Numbered from the stretch's first letter, positions 25,363 to 35,490 are shown. The stretch: 64,000 nucleotides of DNA from Ruegeria sp. R14_0 (GCF_017743975.1 NZ_JAGHRC010000001.1:434001-498000), one strand, 5' to 3'. Made by a program: numbers and translations. Notes: generated from the letters alone by a model not told the origin.

Positions 25363-25668
25363 CAGCCGCTTGCGGTGGCGTGGGGGACTGATCCGGTCGA
25401 TCATCTGAAGCCTTGTTTCGAGCCGGCGCAGCTTCGTCCCCCCAAACAACTTCCTTTGCCTGAGCTATAACGGCATCCTGAGCGATCCGGCTGGAGCGAC
25501 CGGCCGTGAGGCGCGCCTGCGCTCTGCCAAGCCACACAGCGCAGGTGGTCACCTACTGCGCATCGCTGGGAAGGACGGCGTCACGATCAAGGTTAGAATG
25601 GTTGCGATGCCCAGCCCAAAGACTACGGCAGTCGCCAGCCGCTTCCACCACAGGGCCGTCGGGCTGTT
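25363..25668 (-). pseudogene. decayed copy of the 3' end of an RND transporter gene
   Basis: About 300 bp closely resemble the 3' end of the RND gene found 1.2 kb to the right. Shared protein segments include TAGRSSRIAQD (TAGRSSQIAQD in the intact gene) and KEVVWGDEA (TEVVWDDGT). Upstream in its frame, DNA matching the last membrane segments continues to about 25668, but a one-base deletion near 25560 breaks the frame, and homology then stops. It has the same orientation as the intact gene and lies on the other side of speD. It never had a full gene here as far as can be seen; it is a partial duplication or the residue of a lost paralogue. Confidence 0.85.
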
Positions 25669-25962
25669 TGGGGCGGTTAGTTATGTGCTGCGCACATCGG
25701 ATGGCTACTCGGGATAGATGTCCAAGCTGCGGATTGAGTTCACGACCAGTTCCCGCTGCGGCATAAGCGCATCTTACGATGCCAACGGGGTTGTGAACCT
25801 CATTCCTGGTTGGAATCGCCCACCATCGATCCCAGCGTTAGTCTGTTTCTCGGAGGCCCACAGCACACACCTTCACGCCTTTCTTAACCAAACGCGATAG
25901 GGTGGGGTTGCGCAATGACACAACCGTTGCAGGGGGGCCGGTGTAATTCCTGTATTCGTCGT
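25669..25962. other. non-coding or decayed stretch, nothing recognised
   Basis: Between the RND remnant and the end of speD I see no intact gene. A 60-codon frame at 25718-25900 on the + strand has no ribosome site and no recognisable family. This region probably belongs to the same rearrangement that left the RND fragment. Confidence 0.5.
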
Positions 25963-26352
25963 TCAGGAACCCGCCACAGCCAATCGCGGCAGTGTCTGCC
26001 CGACCAGCCCTCGTCTGATGGACTGGGTACTGATGCGTTGCGGCCGGAAATAGTCTTTCAGGACATCAAGGCTGCGCTGCGGTTGCGCTTCGCCACACAT
26101 AAAGATGTCGATGGCGGCGTAGCCGTGTTCGGGCCAGGTGTGGACGGAGATATGGGACTCGGCCAGCAACGCCACGCCGGTAAAACCCGCTCGTTTTCCA
26201 AAATCATGGGTCTTGAGCTCAAGAATGTCGGCCTTGGCGGCGAAAGCTGCGCGCCTCAGCGCATCTTCGCAGGGGAGTGGATCGTGAAGGGCGCTTGCCT
26301 CAAAGAAGTCGGCAATCAGATGCAGGCCCAATGAGGGAGGTATTGCGTCCAT
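25963..26352 (-). CDS. speD: S-adenosylmethionine decarboxylase proenzyme, prokaryotic type
   Basis: A 129-aa proenzyme that cleaves itself to form a pyruvoyl cofactor and supplies decarboxylated SAM for spermidine-type polyamine synthesis. AESHISVHTWPEHGYAAIDI contains the cleavage site between Glu and Ser and the catalytic His; IFMCGEAQPQRSL carries the conserved Cys. The start is ATG 26352 (MDAIPPSLGLHLIADFFEAS); a longer in-frame start adds an atypical leader. Spermidine synthase speE, the usual partner, is not in the window. Both sides of the gene are flanked by RND 3'-end sequence, one intact, one decayed. Confidence 0.9.
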   Translation of the reverse strand: MDAIPPSLGLHLIADFFEASALHDPLPCEDALRRAAFAAKADILELKTHDFGKRAGFTGVALLAESHISVHTWPEHGYAAIDIFMCGEAQPQRSLDVLKDYFRPQRISTQSIRRGLVGQTLPRLAVAGS

Positions 26353-26525
26353 GAAAAGCGTGGTCCAAAAAAAACAGGCTGCTAAGGCATCGATAGACTT
26401 TTGCCTGCGCAAGTCAATTCCGGCTTCGTTGCACTTTGCTAAATAGCTTTTGATGTGGCGATATTTTGCAGTTGCTGGCCCAAACCCAAAGGAAAAGCGG
26501 CACCCTGTTTGGGCGCCGCTTTCGG

Positions 26526-29500
26526 TTACTCAGCCGCTTTCAGTGGCGTTTTCGGAGGATGATCGGGGTGATCGTCCGTTCCAGCCTCAGGTTGCCCCGC
26601 CTCGGGCGTGCCATCATCCCAGACAACTTCGGTCGTTTGAGCCTGACGGGCGGCGCGGCCCACGGCCATATCCTGGGCGATCTGGCTGGAGCGTCCCGCG
26701 GTCGCCCGCGCCAGCGCCTTGGCCAGCCACACGGCATAGGTGGTCACCCACACCCGCAGCGCCAGGAAGGACGGCGTTACGATCAAGGTCAGAATAGTCG
26801 CGATGCCCAGCCCGAAGACAACCGCAGTCGCCAGCTGTTTCCACCACAGGGCGGTTGGGCTGTTGATCGAATAGCCGCCATTGATGAAGTCCAGCGACAG
26901 CCCGAACATCATCGGGGTCAGGCCAGCCATCGTGGTCAGGGTTGTCAGCAGAACCGGGCGGATGCGCGCCTCGGCCGTGCGGATGATGGCTTCGATCCGG
27001 GGCATATAGCGGCTGTATTCCTGGTAGGTGTCGATCAGAACAATGTTGTTGTTCACCACGATACCCGCCAACGCCACGATCCCGGTGCCCGTCATGATGA
27101 TCGAGAAGGGTTGTTGCATGACCATCATCCCGATCAGGACACCCGTGGTCGACAAGACAACGGCCAACAGTACCAGCACCGAGTTATAGAACGAATTGAA
27201 CTGCGCCAGCAGGATCACGAACATCAGGCCCAACGCGCCCAGAAAGGCGCTCTGCAGGAACGCTCCGGATTCTTCCTGTTCTTCCTGATCGCCGGTCCAT
27301 TCCCAATCGACGGTGCTGCCGAAGGGGTTTGTGTCGAGCCACTCGGTCAGAACTGCAATTCGCTCGTTGGGATTGATCAGCACCACGCGGGCGTCGCCAG
27401 CCTCTAGGCCCGAGCGCACCTCATCGACGCTTCCAGCGCCGGTCAGCATCATCAACTCGTACGTGCCACCGGACGGGCCGGCAAAGGTCGCTCCGGTTGG
27501 CTCGACGTCTTCGGCAACTTCGCGCACCACGGCCAGCCGTTGTTCCGTGCCGTCCGGGCCGGTCGATACGACCTTGCTCAGCCCAGGTTCAACATCGGCT
27601 TTCACGTCATAGTAACGCTGTTGGTTGATCCGGTTGATCTGAGCCAGTTTGGCCACCGGTTTGCGCGTCACAAAGTTCGACAATGGCACCAGACCATCCG
27701 GTGTGCGGACCTTGAGCGTGTCGAGTGTCGACAGAACCCGGTCTGAGTCAGGAAAGCGAACGCGGATTTCGATTTCCTCATCCACGCCCTCGGGGCGCAT
27801 TTCACCCAGCAGCAATCCGCGCGTGACCAGCTGCACCATTGCTCCAACCGTGGCCACATCCGCACCGAACCGGCCCGCCTTGGCGACGTCCACGTCGATC
27901 TGCCAATCGATACCGGGCAGGGGCAGGGTGTCTTCGATCTTGATCAGGCCGGGGGTGGCGTCGAACGCTTCACGAGCGGCGACTGTGGCCGAGGTGAGCT
28001 CTTCCCAACCATCCGCTTTGATGCGCAGATGGACCGGCTTGGCCGAGGCTGGCCCTTGCTCCAGTGGCTCGATCTCGACCACGAATCCCGGAATCTTTGC
28101 CAGTTCGGCGTTCAGCTCATCCAAAACAAAATTGCCGTCATATTCTGGCGCAATGGTCTGACGATCTACCAACCCGCCGAGGATCGGCTCGGACAGGTTT
28201 GGCCGGTCTTCCCACGGAATGATCTCGAACTGGACCCGACCGACCGTATCGGCCGGCGCTTGCGCACCGCCGTTGTTCTGATTCAGACCACCTTCGCCGG
28301 CAAAGGCAAAGACGTTGACCACGGCGGGATGCGCGCTGATGATTTCTTCGGCGGCCAGCACCATCTGGTCTTTTTCAACCAGAGAGATGTTGCCGCGCGC
28401 ACGAACAAAGGCAGTGGCCTGTTCCGGTTCGGTTTCTACAAAGAACTCGACACCGCGGTTGTTGGCCCCGTAGTAGCTCATCACGCTTATGACGCAAAAT
28501 ATGACCACGACAATCGAGACCACCGGCATGATCGGATTGCCGACCAGAAACTTGATGACGTAGCCAAACAGCGTGTGTTCGCGCGCGGTATGCACATGCT
28601 GTTCCGGCGCGCGTTCGATCCGTGCCGCGCTGAGCGTGACGGATCCGGCAAAGGCACCAAAAATGAACAGAGCCGCGCCGAACATTACGCCGCCAGATGC
28701 GCCCTCGGGCAACAGATAAGCAGGGTTCAGAAGCTGCATTGCGCCAAGGAAGATCATGTACAGCGAGGGCGGGACCATGACGGCCCGAACCCACCAAGGC
28801 GTCCGTGCGCGCAGCCATTCCGAGCTACGGTCGAACACCCGGCTAAGGCGGCCCGAAACACCGCCCATGACTGGCAGATAGACCAGTGCCACCACCAGCG
28901 AGGCCGACAGAACAAAGATCAGCGTGATTGGCAGCATCTTCATGAACTCGCCCGGAACGCCAGGCCAGAACAGCATGGGCAGGAAGGCACATAGCGTTGT
29001 CGCGGTCGATGACACGATGGGCCAGAACATCCGCTGCGCCGCCTCGACATAGGCATGCATCGGGCCGACGCCCTCTTTGATGCGCTTGTCGGCATATTCC
29101 ACGACGACGATGGCCCCGTCGACCAGCATCCCCACGGCCAGGATCAGTCCGAACATCACCATGTTCGAGATAGTGACCCCGTTCATGGCGAGAAAGGCGA
29201 AACACAGCAAAAACGAGGTCGGAATCGCAAAACCAACCAACAGCGCCGCGCGGGTGCCGAGTGAGGCCAGAACAACGATCATAACCAGCGCAACAGCAGT
29301 CAAAACCGAGCCTTCAAGCTGGCTGACCATCGAGCCGACAATACGACTTTGGTCATTTGATGTGCCCAGCTGAATCGCGGTCTGCATCTCGGGCGGCCAT
29401 TTGGTCTGAGCAGCGGCAATAGTGGCCTTCACGGCGTCGACCGTGTCAATCAGGTTGTAGCCCTTGCGCTTGACCACCTGCAGCGCGACGGTCTGTTCGC

Positions 29501-30323
29501 CGTTGAAACGGGCGGTGCCTTCGCGGTCTTCAAAGGTATAGTTGACCTGCGCCAGCTCTCCCAACGTAACGACTCGATCGCCGTTCACCTTAACCGGCAG
29601 GTCATACACATCCTGCGCGGTTTTGAACGATGACGGGATCTTGACCGAGAACGTACCCTGAGCCGTTTCAACCTCGCCCGCTGCAATCAGCTGGTTGTTG
29701 TTGCGCACGACATTGATCAACTCGGCCGCTGTGACGTTGTACGCCTCAAGCCGCAGGGGATCGATCAAAACCTCAAGCAATTCGTCGCGGTTGCCCGCGA
29801 TACCCGCCTCAAGCACCGAGTCCAAAGCCTCAAGATCGTCTTGCAGGCTTTTGGCAATGCGGGCCATCGTGCGTTCAGGAACAGCGCCGGTCAGGTTGAC
29901 GATGACAATGGGGAACTCGGAGAAATTGATCTCGGTCAGCGAATATTGCTCGGCGCCTTCGGGAAACTCGGCCTGCGCACTGTTCATCGCATCGCGCACG
30001 TCGGCCATGATCGCTGTTTTGTCCCAGCCGAACTCGAATTCCAGCGCGACACCGGCATAGCCTTCGGCGGCGGTCGAGGTCATTTCTTCCAGACCATCAA
30101 GGTCTGCAAGCTCGGTCTCCATCGGTTTAATCAGCAGGTTTTCCGAGTCCTCGGCAGAGATGCCAGGAAACTGCACCGAGACGAACAGGGCAGGGATTTC
30201 GATGTCCGGCTCACCTTCTTTCGGCAGGCTGACATAGGCAAACCCGCCGATGACCAATGAGATAGCGATAAAGGCCAGAACCATTCTGGCCCGGCCTGCG
30301 GCCCAACTGACTATACCGGTCAT
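26526..30323 (-). CDS. RND efflux pump, inner-membrane permease
   Basis: A 1265-aa RND transporter, longer than the usual 1020-1050 aa partly because of an acidic C-terminal tail and an insert before the second half. The first helix is followed by FAYVSLPKEGEPDIEIPAL, then the porter segments; helix 4 has AVGMLVDGAIVVVEYAD, where the usual Asp pair is reduced to one Asp. The second half has GIVALAGIVVNNNIVLIDTY. These proton-driven trimers export drugs, detergents or metabolites through a TolC-type channel, which is not encoded here. It overlaps the adaptor gene upstream by 4 bp. The substrate is unknown. Confidence 0.92.
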   Translation of the reverse strand: MTGIVSWAAGRARMVLAFIAISLVIGGFAYVSLPKEGEPDIEIPALFVSVQFPGISAEDSENLLIKPMETELADLDGLEEMTSTAAEGYAGVALEFEFGWDKTAIMADVRDAMNSAQAEFPEGAEQYSLTEINFSEFPIVIVNLTGAVPERTMARIAKSLQDDLEALDSVLEAGIAGNRDELLEVLIDPLRLEAYNVTAAELINVVRNNNQLIAAGEVETAQGTFSVKIPSSFKTAQDVYDLPVKVNGDRVVTLGELAQVNYTFEDREGTARFNGEQTVALQVVKRKGYNLIDTVDAVKATIAAAQTKWPPEMQTAIQLGTSNDQSRIVGSMVSQLEGSVLTAVALVMIVVLASLGTRAALLVGFAIPTSFLLCFAFLAMNGVTISNMVMFGLILAVGMLVDGAIVVVEYADKRIKEGVGPMHAYVEAAQRMFWPIVSSTATTLCAFLPMLFWPGVPGEFMKMLPITLIFVLSASLVVALVYLPVMGGVSGRLSRVFDRSSEWLRARTPWWVRAVMVPPSLYMIFLGAMQLLNPAYLLPEGASGGVMFGAALFIFGAFAGSVTLSAARIERAPEQHVHTAREHTLFGYVIKFLVGNPIMPVVSIVVVIFCVISVMSYYGANNRGVEFFVETEPEQATAFVRARGNISLVEKDQMVLAAEEIISAHPAVVNVFAFAGEGGLNQNNGGAQAPADTVGRVQFEIIPWEDRPNLSEPILGGLVDRQTIAPEYDGNFVLDELNAELAKIPGFVVEIEPLEQGPASAKPVHLRIKADGWEELTSATVAAREAFDATPGLIKIEDTLPLPGIDWQIDVDVAKAGRFGADVATVGAMVQLVTRGLLLGEMRPEGVDEEIEIRVRFPDSDRVLSTLDTLKVRTPDGLVPLSNFVTRKPVAKLAQINRINQQRYYDVKADVEPGLSKVVSTGPDGTEQRLAVVREVAEDVEPTGATFAGPSGGTYELMMLTGAGSVDEVRSGLEAGDARVVLINPNERIAVLTEWLDTNPFGSTVDWEWTGDQEEQEESGAFLQSAFLGALGLMFVILLAQFNSFYNSVLVLLAVVLSTTGVLIGMMVMQQPFSIIMTGTGIVALAGIVVNNNIVLIDTYQEYSRYMPRIEAIIRTAEARIRPVLLTTLTTMAGLTPMMFGLSLDFINGGYSINSPTALWWKQLATAVVFGLGIATILTLIVTPSFLALRVWVTTYAVWLAKALARATAGRSSQIAQDMAVGRAARQAQTTEVVWDDGTPEAGQPEAGTDDHPDHPPKTPLKAAE

Positions 30324-31552
30324 TTCGATGCTTCCCGATAGGTGGGTTCGACCATGACGCCGCGGGTGACGAATTCCTGTCCCACGACGATGATGTCGAC
30401 TGTTTCTGGCAGGCCGCCAACCCAGACGCCCTCAGCTGTGTCACGCAGCAAGGCGACGGGAAGGAAGTCAACCACGTTACCCTGACCCACGGTGCGCACG
30501 CCGACCTGACCCTCGTTGTTCAGTGTCAGGGCTGATTGCGGCAGGAAGTGCGCCTTGGCTCCAGCGGCCGAAATGCGGATATCGGCCGTTTGTCCATCGC
30601 GGATGGCCAGTTCAGGGTTCGGAACCGTGATCTCGACTTCGAATGTGCGGGTGACTTCGTCGGCAGAGCGGCTCAGGAAAGTCACGCGACCGGCAACTTG
30701 CAGGCCGGTCACCAACTGTGCCGTTGCCTCAGAACCGACGATTACACGGTTGACCTCGGTCTCGGGGACGAACCCGACCAGCTTGATCGGATCCAGCTGA
30801 ATGACTGTCGCGCAAAGAGACCCGGGCTGCATCAGGCTGCCCAACTCGGCGGTATCGCTTTCAAGCAGGCCCTTGAACGGGGCTTCGATGGTCTGGCGGT
30901 CGATCTCGCGCTGTGCGGCCTCGACCTCTGCTGTTGCAGCTTCAATCCCGGCGCGGGTGGCTTCCAGCCCGGCTTCTGCGGTTTTAACACCCGCCTCGGC
31001 GGTGCGCATTGCGGCCTCGCTCGAGATGCGGCGCGTTTCCGATCCAAAACCGGTCTCGGACAGTTTGTTTGCCGCGGTGAGGTTGATCTCGGCTTCGGCG
31101 ACGCGGGCATGAGCCTCTTGCAGGCGGGCTTCGGCTTCGGGGATGCGGCTTTCGGCCTCCAGTTTGGCGGCTTTGGCTTCGGCCAAGCTTGCGGGGCGCG
31201 TGCCCGGATCAAGCTCGCACAGCAGATCACCAGCTTCGACAAAAGCTCCCTTGCGCTTGGGCTCTGAGACCACGGTCGAGGTGGTTTCAGCCAGAACTTC
31301 GACCTCGCGATTGGCTCGGGTCTGACCGCGCAAAAGGACGGCGCTGTCAATCTCGCGCGCGGCGGATCGCATGGCAACGACCCCGATTGCCAGCTGATCT
31401 TCGCCCGAATCCGCGCCGGATTCGGTGGCTGTATCGGGGCCGGCGTCAGCTTCCGCGCGTCCGGCAAACGCGAAAAGGCTGTCCCTCTGAAACACGAGGA
31501 AAAACAGAACAACTATCACCAATGCTGCATTTACAAGTGAAATCAAACGCAT
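30320..31552 (-). CDS. RND efflux periplasmic adaptor (membrane fusion protein)
   Basis: A 410-aa MFP/HlyD-type adaptor with an N-terminal membrane anchor (LVNAALVIVVLFFLVF), a lipoyl half-motif (VLAETTSTVVSEPKRKGAFV), a long Ala/Glu-rich coiled-coil hairpin (about residues 125-225), the second lipoyl half (TIEAPFKGLLESDTAELGSL) and a beta-barrel domain. It links the permease to an outer-membrane channel. First gene of the two-gene operon; a TetR-type dyad lies 85 bp upstream of its start. Confidence 0.92.
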   Translation of the reverse strand: MRLISLVNAALVIVVLFFLVFQRDSLFAFAGRAEADAGPDTATESGADSGEDQLAIGVVAMRSAAREIDSAVLLRGQTRANREVEVLAETTSTVVSEPKRKGAFVEAGDLLCELDPGTRPASLAEAKAAKLEAESRIPEAEARLQEAHARVAEAEINLTAANKLSETGFGSETRRISSEAAMRTAEAGVKTAEAGLEATRAGIEAATAEVEAAQREIDRQTIEAPFKGLLESDTAELGSLMQPGSLCATVIQLDPIKLVGFVPETEVNRVIVGSEATAQLVTGLQVAGRVTFLSRSADEVTRTFEVEITVPNPELAIRDGQTADIRISAAGAKAHFLPQSALTLNNEGQVGVRTVGQGNVVDFLPVALLRDTAEGVWVGGLPETVDIIVVGQEFVTRGVMVEPTYREASK

Positions 31553-31636
31553 GCGGGGCTACTCCCAGAATTCGTTGCCGCTTTTTTCTTGGCGTCCTTG
31601 CTAGAAATTGGCCACGAGTATGTATCTTTTCTACGC

Positions 31637-31657
31637 TAAACTGAATAGTTCGGTTTA
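31637..31657. promoter_or_regulatory. 21-bp palindromic operator upstream of the RND operon
   Basis: TAAACTGAA (31637-31645) and TTCGGTTTA (31649-31657) are inverted with one mismatch across a 3-base centre. AAAC(T/C)GAA arms of this kind are typical of TetR-family repressor sites of efflux operons. It lies between the divergent adaptor and YfgM-like genes. On the + strand T-runs follow it, so a weak hairpin role cannot be excluded. No tetR gene is adjacent. Confidence 0.6.
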
Positions 31658-31778
31658 TTTTTTTCCACAATAGCGAAGGGCCCCATTGTGAATGTGCGTA
31701 ATCGGACCCTTGGCTTGGCGAAAGCGCCGGGGTATGACATGGCGCCATACACAAGGGATGCAGCCCCGGAGGGCAGGG

Positions 31779-32450
31779 ATGAGCGACGTCGACAGTTTTA
31801 TTGATGAGGTGACCGAAGAGGTGCGCCGAGACCGCCTGTTCCTGCTATTGCGCAGATGGGGCTGGGTTGGCGTTCTTGCGGTCGTTCTGATCGTGGGCGG
31901 TGCCGCATTCAACGAGGTGCGCAAGGCGCGTGCCACCAGTCAGGCGGAACAGCTTGGGGATTCCCTTTTGGCCGCCCTGACGCAGAATCAGTCCCAAGAT
32001 CGTGTGGCAGGTCTGGAAGCAGTTGAAACGCAATCACCGGGCGGAGACGCGATTCTCAAAATGCTGTTGTCGGCCTCTCAGCTTGAAGCCGGGTCCGATC
32101 AGGACGCGGTTGCCAGCCTGAATGCTGTTGCAACGCAGGGTGATCTGCCGGAAATCTACCGCGCCATCGCCAGTTTCAAGGCGCTTTTGCTGCAATCCGA
32201 GACCATGCCCGCCGCCGATCGCCGCGTTCAGTTCGAAGCGCTTGCCGCACCCGGTGCGCCGCTGCGTTTGCTGGCCGAGGAACAACTGGCCCTGATCGAT
32301 GTGTCCGAGGGCAATGTCGAGGCTGCGATCACGCGCCTGCAATCGCTGCGTCAGGATGCCGAGGTCAGCATCGACCAACAGCAACGTGCGGCACAGCTTA
32401 TCGTAGCGCTGGGCGGTGTACCGGAACCTCTGGTGGCCCAGCAGGGCTGA
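31779..32450 (+). CDS. YfgM-like membrane-anchored TPR protein
   Basis: A 223-aa protein with a cytoplasmic N-terminus (SDVDSFIDEVTEEVRRDRLF), one membrane helix (GWVGVLAVVLIVGGAAF), and a helical repeat domain of the TPR_21/YfgM type (ALTQNQSQDRVAGLEAVETQ, LLAEEQLALIDVSEGNVEAA). YfgM-type proteins act as periplasmic chaperones near the Sec translocon. It sits directly upstream of bamB and der, the conserved yfgM-bamB-der order, which strengthens the call. Start ATG 31779 follows GGAGGGCAGGG. Confidence 0.85.
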   Translation: MSDVDSFIDEVTEEVRRDRLFLLLRRWGWVGVLAVVLIVGGAAFNEVRKARATSQAEQLGDSLLAALTQNQSQDRVAGLEAVETQSPGGDAILKMLLSASQLEAGSDQDAVASLNAVATQGDLPEIYRAIASFKALLLQSETMPAADRRVQFEALAAPGAPLRLLAEEQLALIDVSEGNVEAAITRLQSLRQDAEVSIDQQQRAAQLIVALGGVPEPLVAQQG

Positions 32451-32492
32451 TCCGGTAGCGGCAAGAACACTTACAGGCGAGTTCGGAATATC

Positions 32493-33815
32493 ATGGTAGC
32501 AAGTCTATTTTCTCGTATTGGATTGCCAGTGGCAGCCCTGGCCCTGACCGTGGTCGCAGCCTGTGAAGAGCCCGAGGTCATCCTGCCCGGTGAGCGGGAA
32601 GATATTCGTCCGGCTTCCGATACGGCAACCGTGGAAACCCGTGGTTCGAAACCGATCAGCCTGCCGGCGCAGAAGGCCAATGCCAGTTGGCCGCAAAGCG
32701 CGGGCACAGCCGCGTTCAGAACAACGAACGCCCAACTGCGCGCCACGCCGCAGCGCATCTGGTCCACATCCATCGGCAAGGGCGACGCCCGCAAACAGCG
32801 GATCACGGCCGAGCCGGTTGTGGCAGGCGGCCTGATCTACACGCTGGATGCAGGTGCCACTGTTTCAGCCGTCACGCCGCAGGGGCAGGTCGCCTGGAAC
32901 ACCAACCTGATCCCGCCGAGTGACGGCGACTCGGATGCCACTGGCGGTGGTATGGCCTATGACAATGGCGTTCTTTACGTGTCCTCTGGTTTTGGCCGCC
33001 TGACCGCGCTGGATGCAAAAACCGGTGCTGTCCGCTGGCAGAAACGACTGAACGCAACCGGCAGCGGTGCGCCCTTGGTCAGCGGCGGTCTTTTGTATCT
33101 GGTTGCCGGCGATGAAACCGGCTGGGCTGTCAACACCAAGGACGGGCGTATCGCCTGGCAGGTGCAGGGCACGCCCAGTGTCGGCAACGTACTTGGCGCA
33201 CCTGCGCCGGTTCTGGCATCTGACTTTTCTGTCTTTGCCTTTGGTTCGGGTGACATCGCCGCCACTTTCCGCCGGGGCGGTATTCGCCGCTGGAACGCGT
33301 CCGTCGCGGGTGGTCGCCGTGGACGTGCGGCCGCGCAAATCGTTGATGTGACCGGTGGTCCAATGGCAGTGGGCAACACGATCTACATCGGCAATCATTC
33401 TGGCCGCACCGTTGCGTTTGACGCCAACACGGGTGAGCGCATCTGGACAGCGGACGAAGGGGCTGTCGATACGGTCTGGCCCGCGGGCAACAGCATTTTC
33501 CTGATCAGTGACCGCAGCCAGCTGGTGCGGCTGGACGCGGCCACCGGGGCAATTGTCTGGGCGCAAGATCTTCCGGGGTTTGTCAAAGACAGGCCAGGTC
33601 GGCGTGGGCCGATCTATGCGCATTACGGCCCGATTCTGGCGGGCGGTCGCATCGTCATCGCGTCGAATGACGGCTATCTCCGCTTCTTCAGTCCGGTTGA
33701 CGGAACGCTTGTGAACCGTGTCGAGGTGCCTGGCGGTGCGACGACAGCGCCGGTTGTGGCCGGGCAGACGCTGTACGTGGTGTCGACCAAAGGTGATTTG
33801 CACGCTTTCCGTTGA
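32493..33815 (+). CDS. bamB: BamB-like outer-membrane assembly lipoprotein
   Basis: A 440-aa lipoprotein. The signal ends in a lipobox (LTVVAAC, lipidated Cys at about residue 24), and the rest is a PQQ-like eight-bladed beta-propeller with repeated blade signatures such as GRLTALDAKTGAVRWQKRLN, GRTVAFDANTGERIWTADEG and SQLVRLDAATGAIVWAQDLP. BamB is the propeller subunit of the BAM complex that inserts beta-barrel proteins. It lies 42 bp after the YfgM-like gene and 48 bp before der. Alphaproteobacterial members are more diverged than the E. coli protein; the position supports the name. Confidence 0.85.
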   Translation: MVASLFSRIGLPVAALALTVVAACEEPEVILPGEREDIRPASDTATVETRGSKPISLPAQKANASWPQSAGTAAFRTTNAQLRATPQRIWSTSIGKGDARKQRITAEPVVAGGLIYTLDAGATVSAVTPQGQVAWNTNLIPPSDGDSDATGGGMAYDNGVLYVSSGFGRLTALDAKTGAVRWQKRLNATGSGAPLVSGGLLYLVAGDETGWAVNTKDGRIAWQVQGTPSVGNVLGAPAPVLASDFSVFAFGSGDIAATFRRGGIRRWNASVAGGRRGRAAAQIVDVTGGPMAVGNTIYIGNHSGRTVAFDANTGERIWTADEGAVDTVWPAGNSIFLISDRSQLVRLDAATGAIVWAQDLPGFVKDRPGRRGPIYAHYGPILAGGRIVIASNDGYLRFFSPVDGTLVNRVEVPGGATTAPVVAGQTLYVVSTKGDLHAFR

Positions 33816-33863
33816 CCGAAAGATGCGCTAAAGGGCGCGTCTGAGTCTTGAAAGTTGAGTATC

Positions 33864-35327
33864 ATGTCGCTGACCCTCGCCATCGTGGGGCGCCCCAACG
33901 TGGGCAAATCCACCCTGTTCAACCGCCTTGTCGGCAAACGTCTGGCTTTGGTCGATGACCAGCCGGGCGTAACGCGCGACCTGCGCGAGGGCGAGGGGCG
34001 TCTGGGCGATCTGCGCTTTACCGTGATCGACACCGCAGGTCTTGAGGATGCAACCGACGACAGCCTGCAAGGCCGCATGCGTCGCCTGACCGAGCGCGCG
34101 GTGGATATGGCCGATGTCTGTCTGTTCATGATCGACGCACGTGTCGGCATCACACCGACCGATGAGATGTTCGCGGAAATCCTGCGCAAACGCTCGAAAC
34201 ACGTGATCCTCGCGGCCAACAAGGCCGAAGGCAACGCGGCGGATGCCGGAGTGCTTGAGGCCTACAACCTAGGCTTGGGTGAGCCCGTTCGCCTGTCGGG
34301 CGAGCATGGTGAGGGGATGACTGACCTTTACACCCAGCTCATGCCGCTGGCAGATGCTGCCGAAGAGAAGGCGGTCGAAGACGCACCGGAAACAGATATC
34401 GACCTGGATGAGGACGGCGAGGGCGAAACACCGCTGATTACCGCCGCCAAACCGTTGCAGGTGGCCGTTGTGGGGCGTCCGAATGCTGGTAAGTCCACGC
34501 TGATCAACAAAATCATTGGTGAAGATCGCCTGCTGACCGGACCCGAGGCCGGGATTACCCGCGATGCTATCAGCCTGCGCATCGATTGGGCCGACCCGGA
34601 CGGGGAAACCACGCCCATGCGTATCTTTGATACAGCGGGAATGCGCAAAAAGGCGAAGGTGCAGGAGAAACTCGAAAAGCTTTCGGTGTCTGACGGTCTG
34701 CGCGCGGTCAAATTTGCCGAAGTTGTCGTGGTTCTGTTGGATGCAGCCATCCCGTTCGAACAGCAGGACCTGCGCATCGCTGATCTGGCCGAGCGCGAAG
34801 GCCGCGCCGTCGTTGTTGCCATCAATAAATGGGACATCGAAGAGGATAAGCAGGAAAAGCTGCGCGATCTGAAAGAGTCGTTCGAGCGTTTGCTGCCGCA
34901 ACTGCGCGGTGCCCCTCTGGTCACGGTTTCCGCCAAGACAGGCCGCGGGCTGGAACGTCTGCGCGCGGCCATTCTGCGCGCCTATGACGTCTGGAACCGT
35001 CGTGTCCCAACGGCTGCGTTGAACCGCTGGCTGACGGCCATGTTGGAACAACATCCGCCACCAGCCCCGCAAGGCCGCCGGATCAAGCTGCGTTACATGA
35101 CCCAAGCCAAAACGCGCCCGCCCGGGTTTGTCGTGATGTGCTCGCATCCGGACAAGATGCCTGCCAGCTATACGCGGTATCTGGTCAATGGCTTGCGCGA
35201 AGATTTTGACATGCCCGGCACGCCGATCCGCCTGACGTTGCGCGGGCAAGGGGACAAGAACCCCTATAAAGGACGCCGCAAGAAAAACGCGGGCGCGCTG
35301 GCCAAACATCTCAAGGGTCGCGCGTAA
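33864..35327 (+). CDS. der: ribosome biogenesis GTPase Der (EngA)
   Basis: A 487-aa protein with two tandem GTPase domains: [17 protein letters not shown] and NKAEG in the first; [21 protein letters not shown] and NKWDIEED in the second, followed by a KH-like C-terminal domain ([17 protein letters not shown]; here [19 protein letters not shown]). Der is needed for 50S subunit assembly. Start ATG 33864; a TTG nine bases earlier is an alternative. Last gene of the yfgM-bamB-der group. Confidence 0.96.
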   Translation: MSLTLAIVGRPNVGKSTLFNRLVGKRLALVDDQPGVTRDLREGEGRLGDLRFTVIDTAGLEDATDDSLQGRMRRLTERAVDMADVCLFMIDARVGITPTDEMFAEILRKRSKHVILAANKAEGNAADAGVLEAYNLGLGEPVRLSGEHGEGMTDLYTQLMPLADAAEEKAVEDAPETDIDLDEDGEGETPLITAAKPLQVAVVGRPNAGKSTLINKIIGEDRLLTGPEAGITRDAISLRIDWADPDGETTPMRIFDTAGMRKKAKVQEKLEKLSVSDGLRAVKFAEVVVVLLDAAIPFEQQDLRIADLAEREGRAVVVAINKWDIEEDKQEKLRDLKESFERLLPQLRGAPLVTVSAKTGRGLERLRAAILRAYDVWNRRVPTAALNRWLTAMLEQHPPPAPQGRRIKLRYMTQAKTRPPGFVVMCSHPDKMPASYTRYLVNGLREDFDMPGTPIRLTLRGQGDKNPYKGRRKKNAGALAKHLKGRA

Positions 35328-35348
35328 CTGCGCCAATTTTCAGCGTTT

Positions 35349-35376
35349 TTGACGGAAGGGCGTGACAGCCTAAATT
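35349..35376 (+). promoter_or_regulatory. possible sigma-70-type promoter for the desaturase gene
   Basis: TTGACG (35349-35354) and TAAATT (35371-35376) are separated by 16 bp, about 115 bp ahead of the desaturase start. A reasonable housekeeping promoter by eye. Confidence 0.35.
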
Positions 35377-35490
35377 CACCGCGCTAGCATTCACTGGCGT
35401 GCATTTGTTTTTTGCGCGCAGTTTTTCACGCGGAGTATCCGCACCAGTTTTTGACAACCATTGGACCTGACCAACGTGGGGAGCGGCTGG

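Noticed and set aside
26466..27407. 313-codon open frame on the + strand
   Set aside because: Antisense shadow of the RND permease gene.
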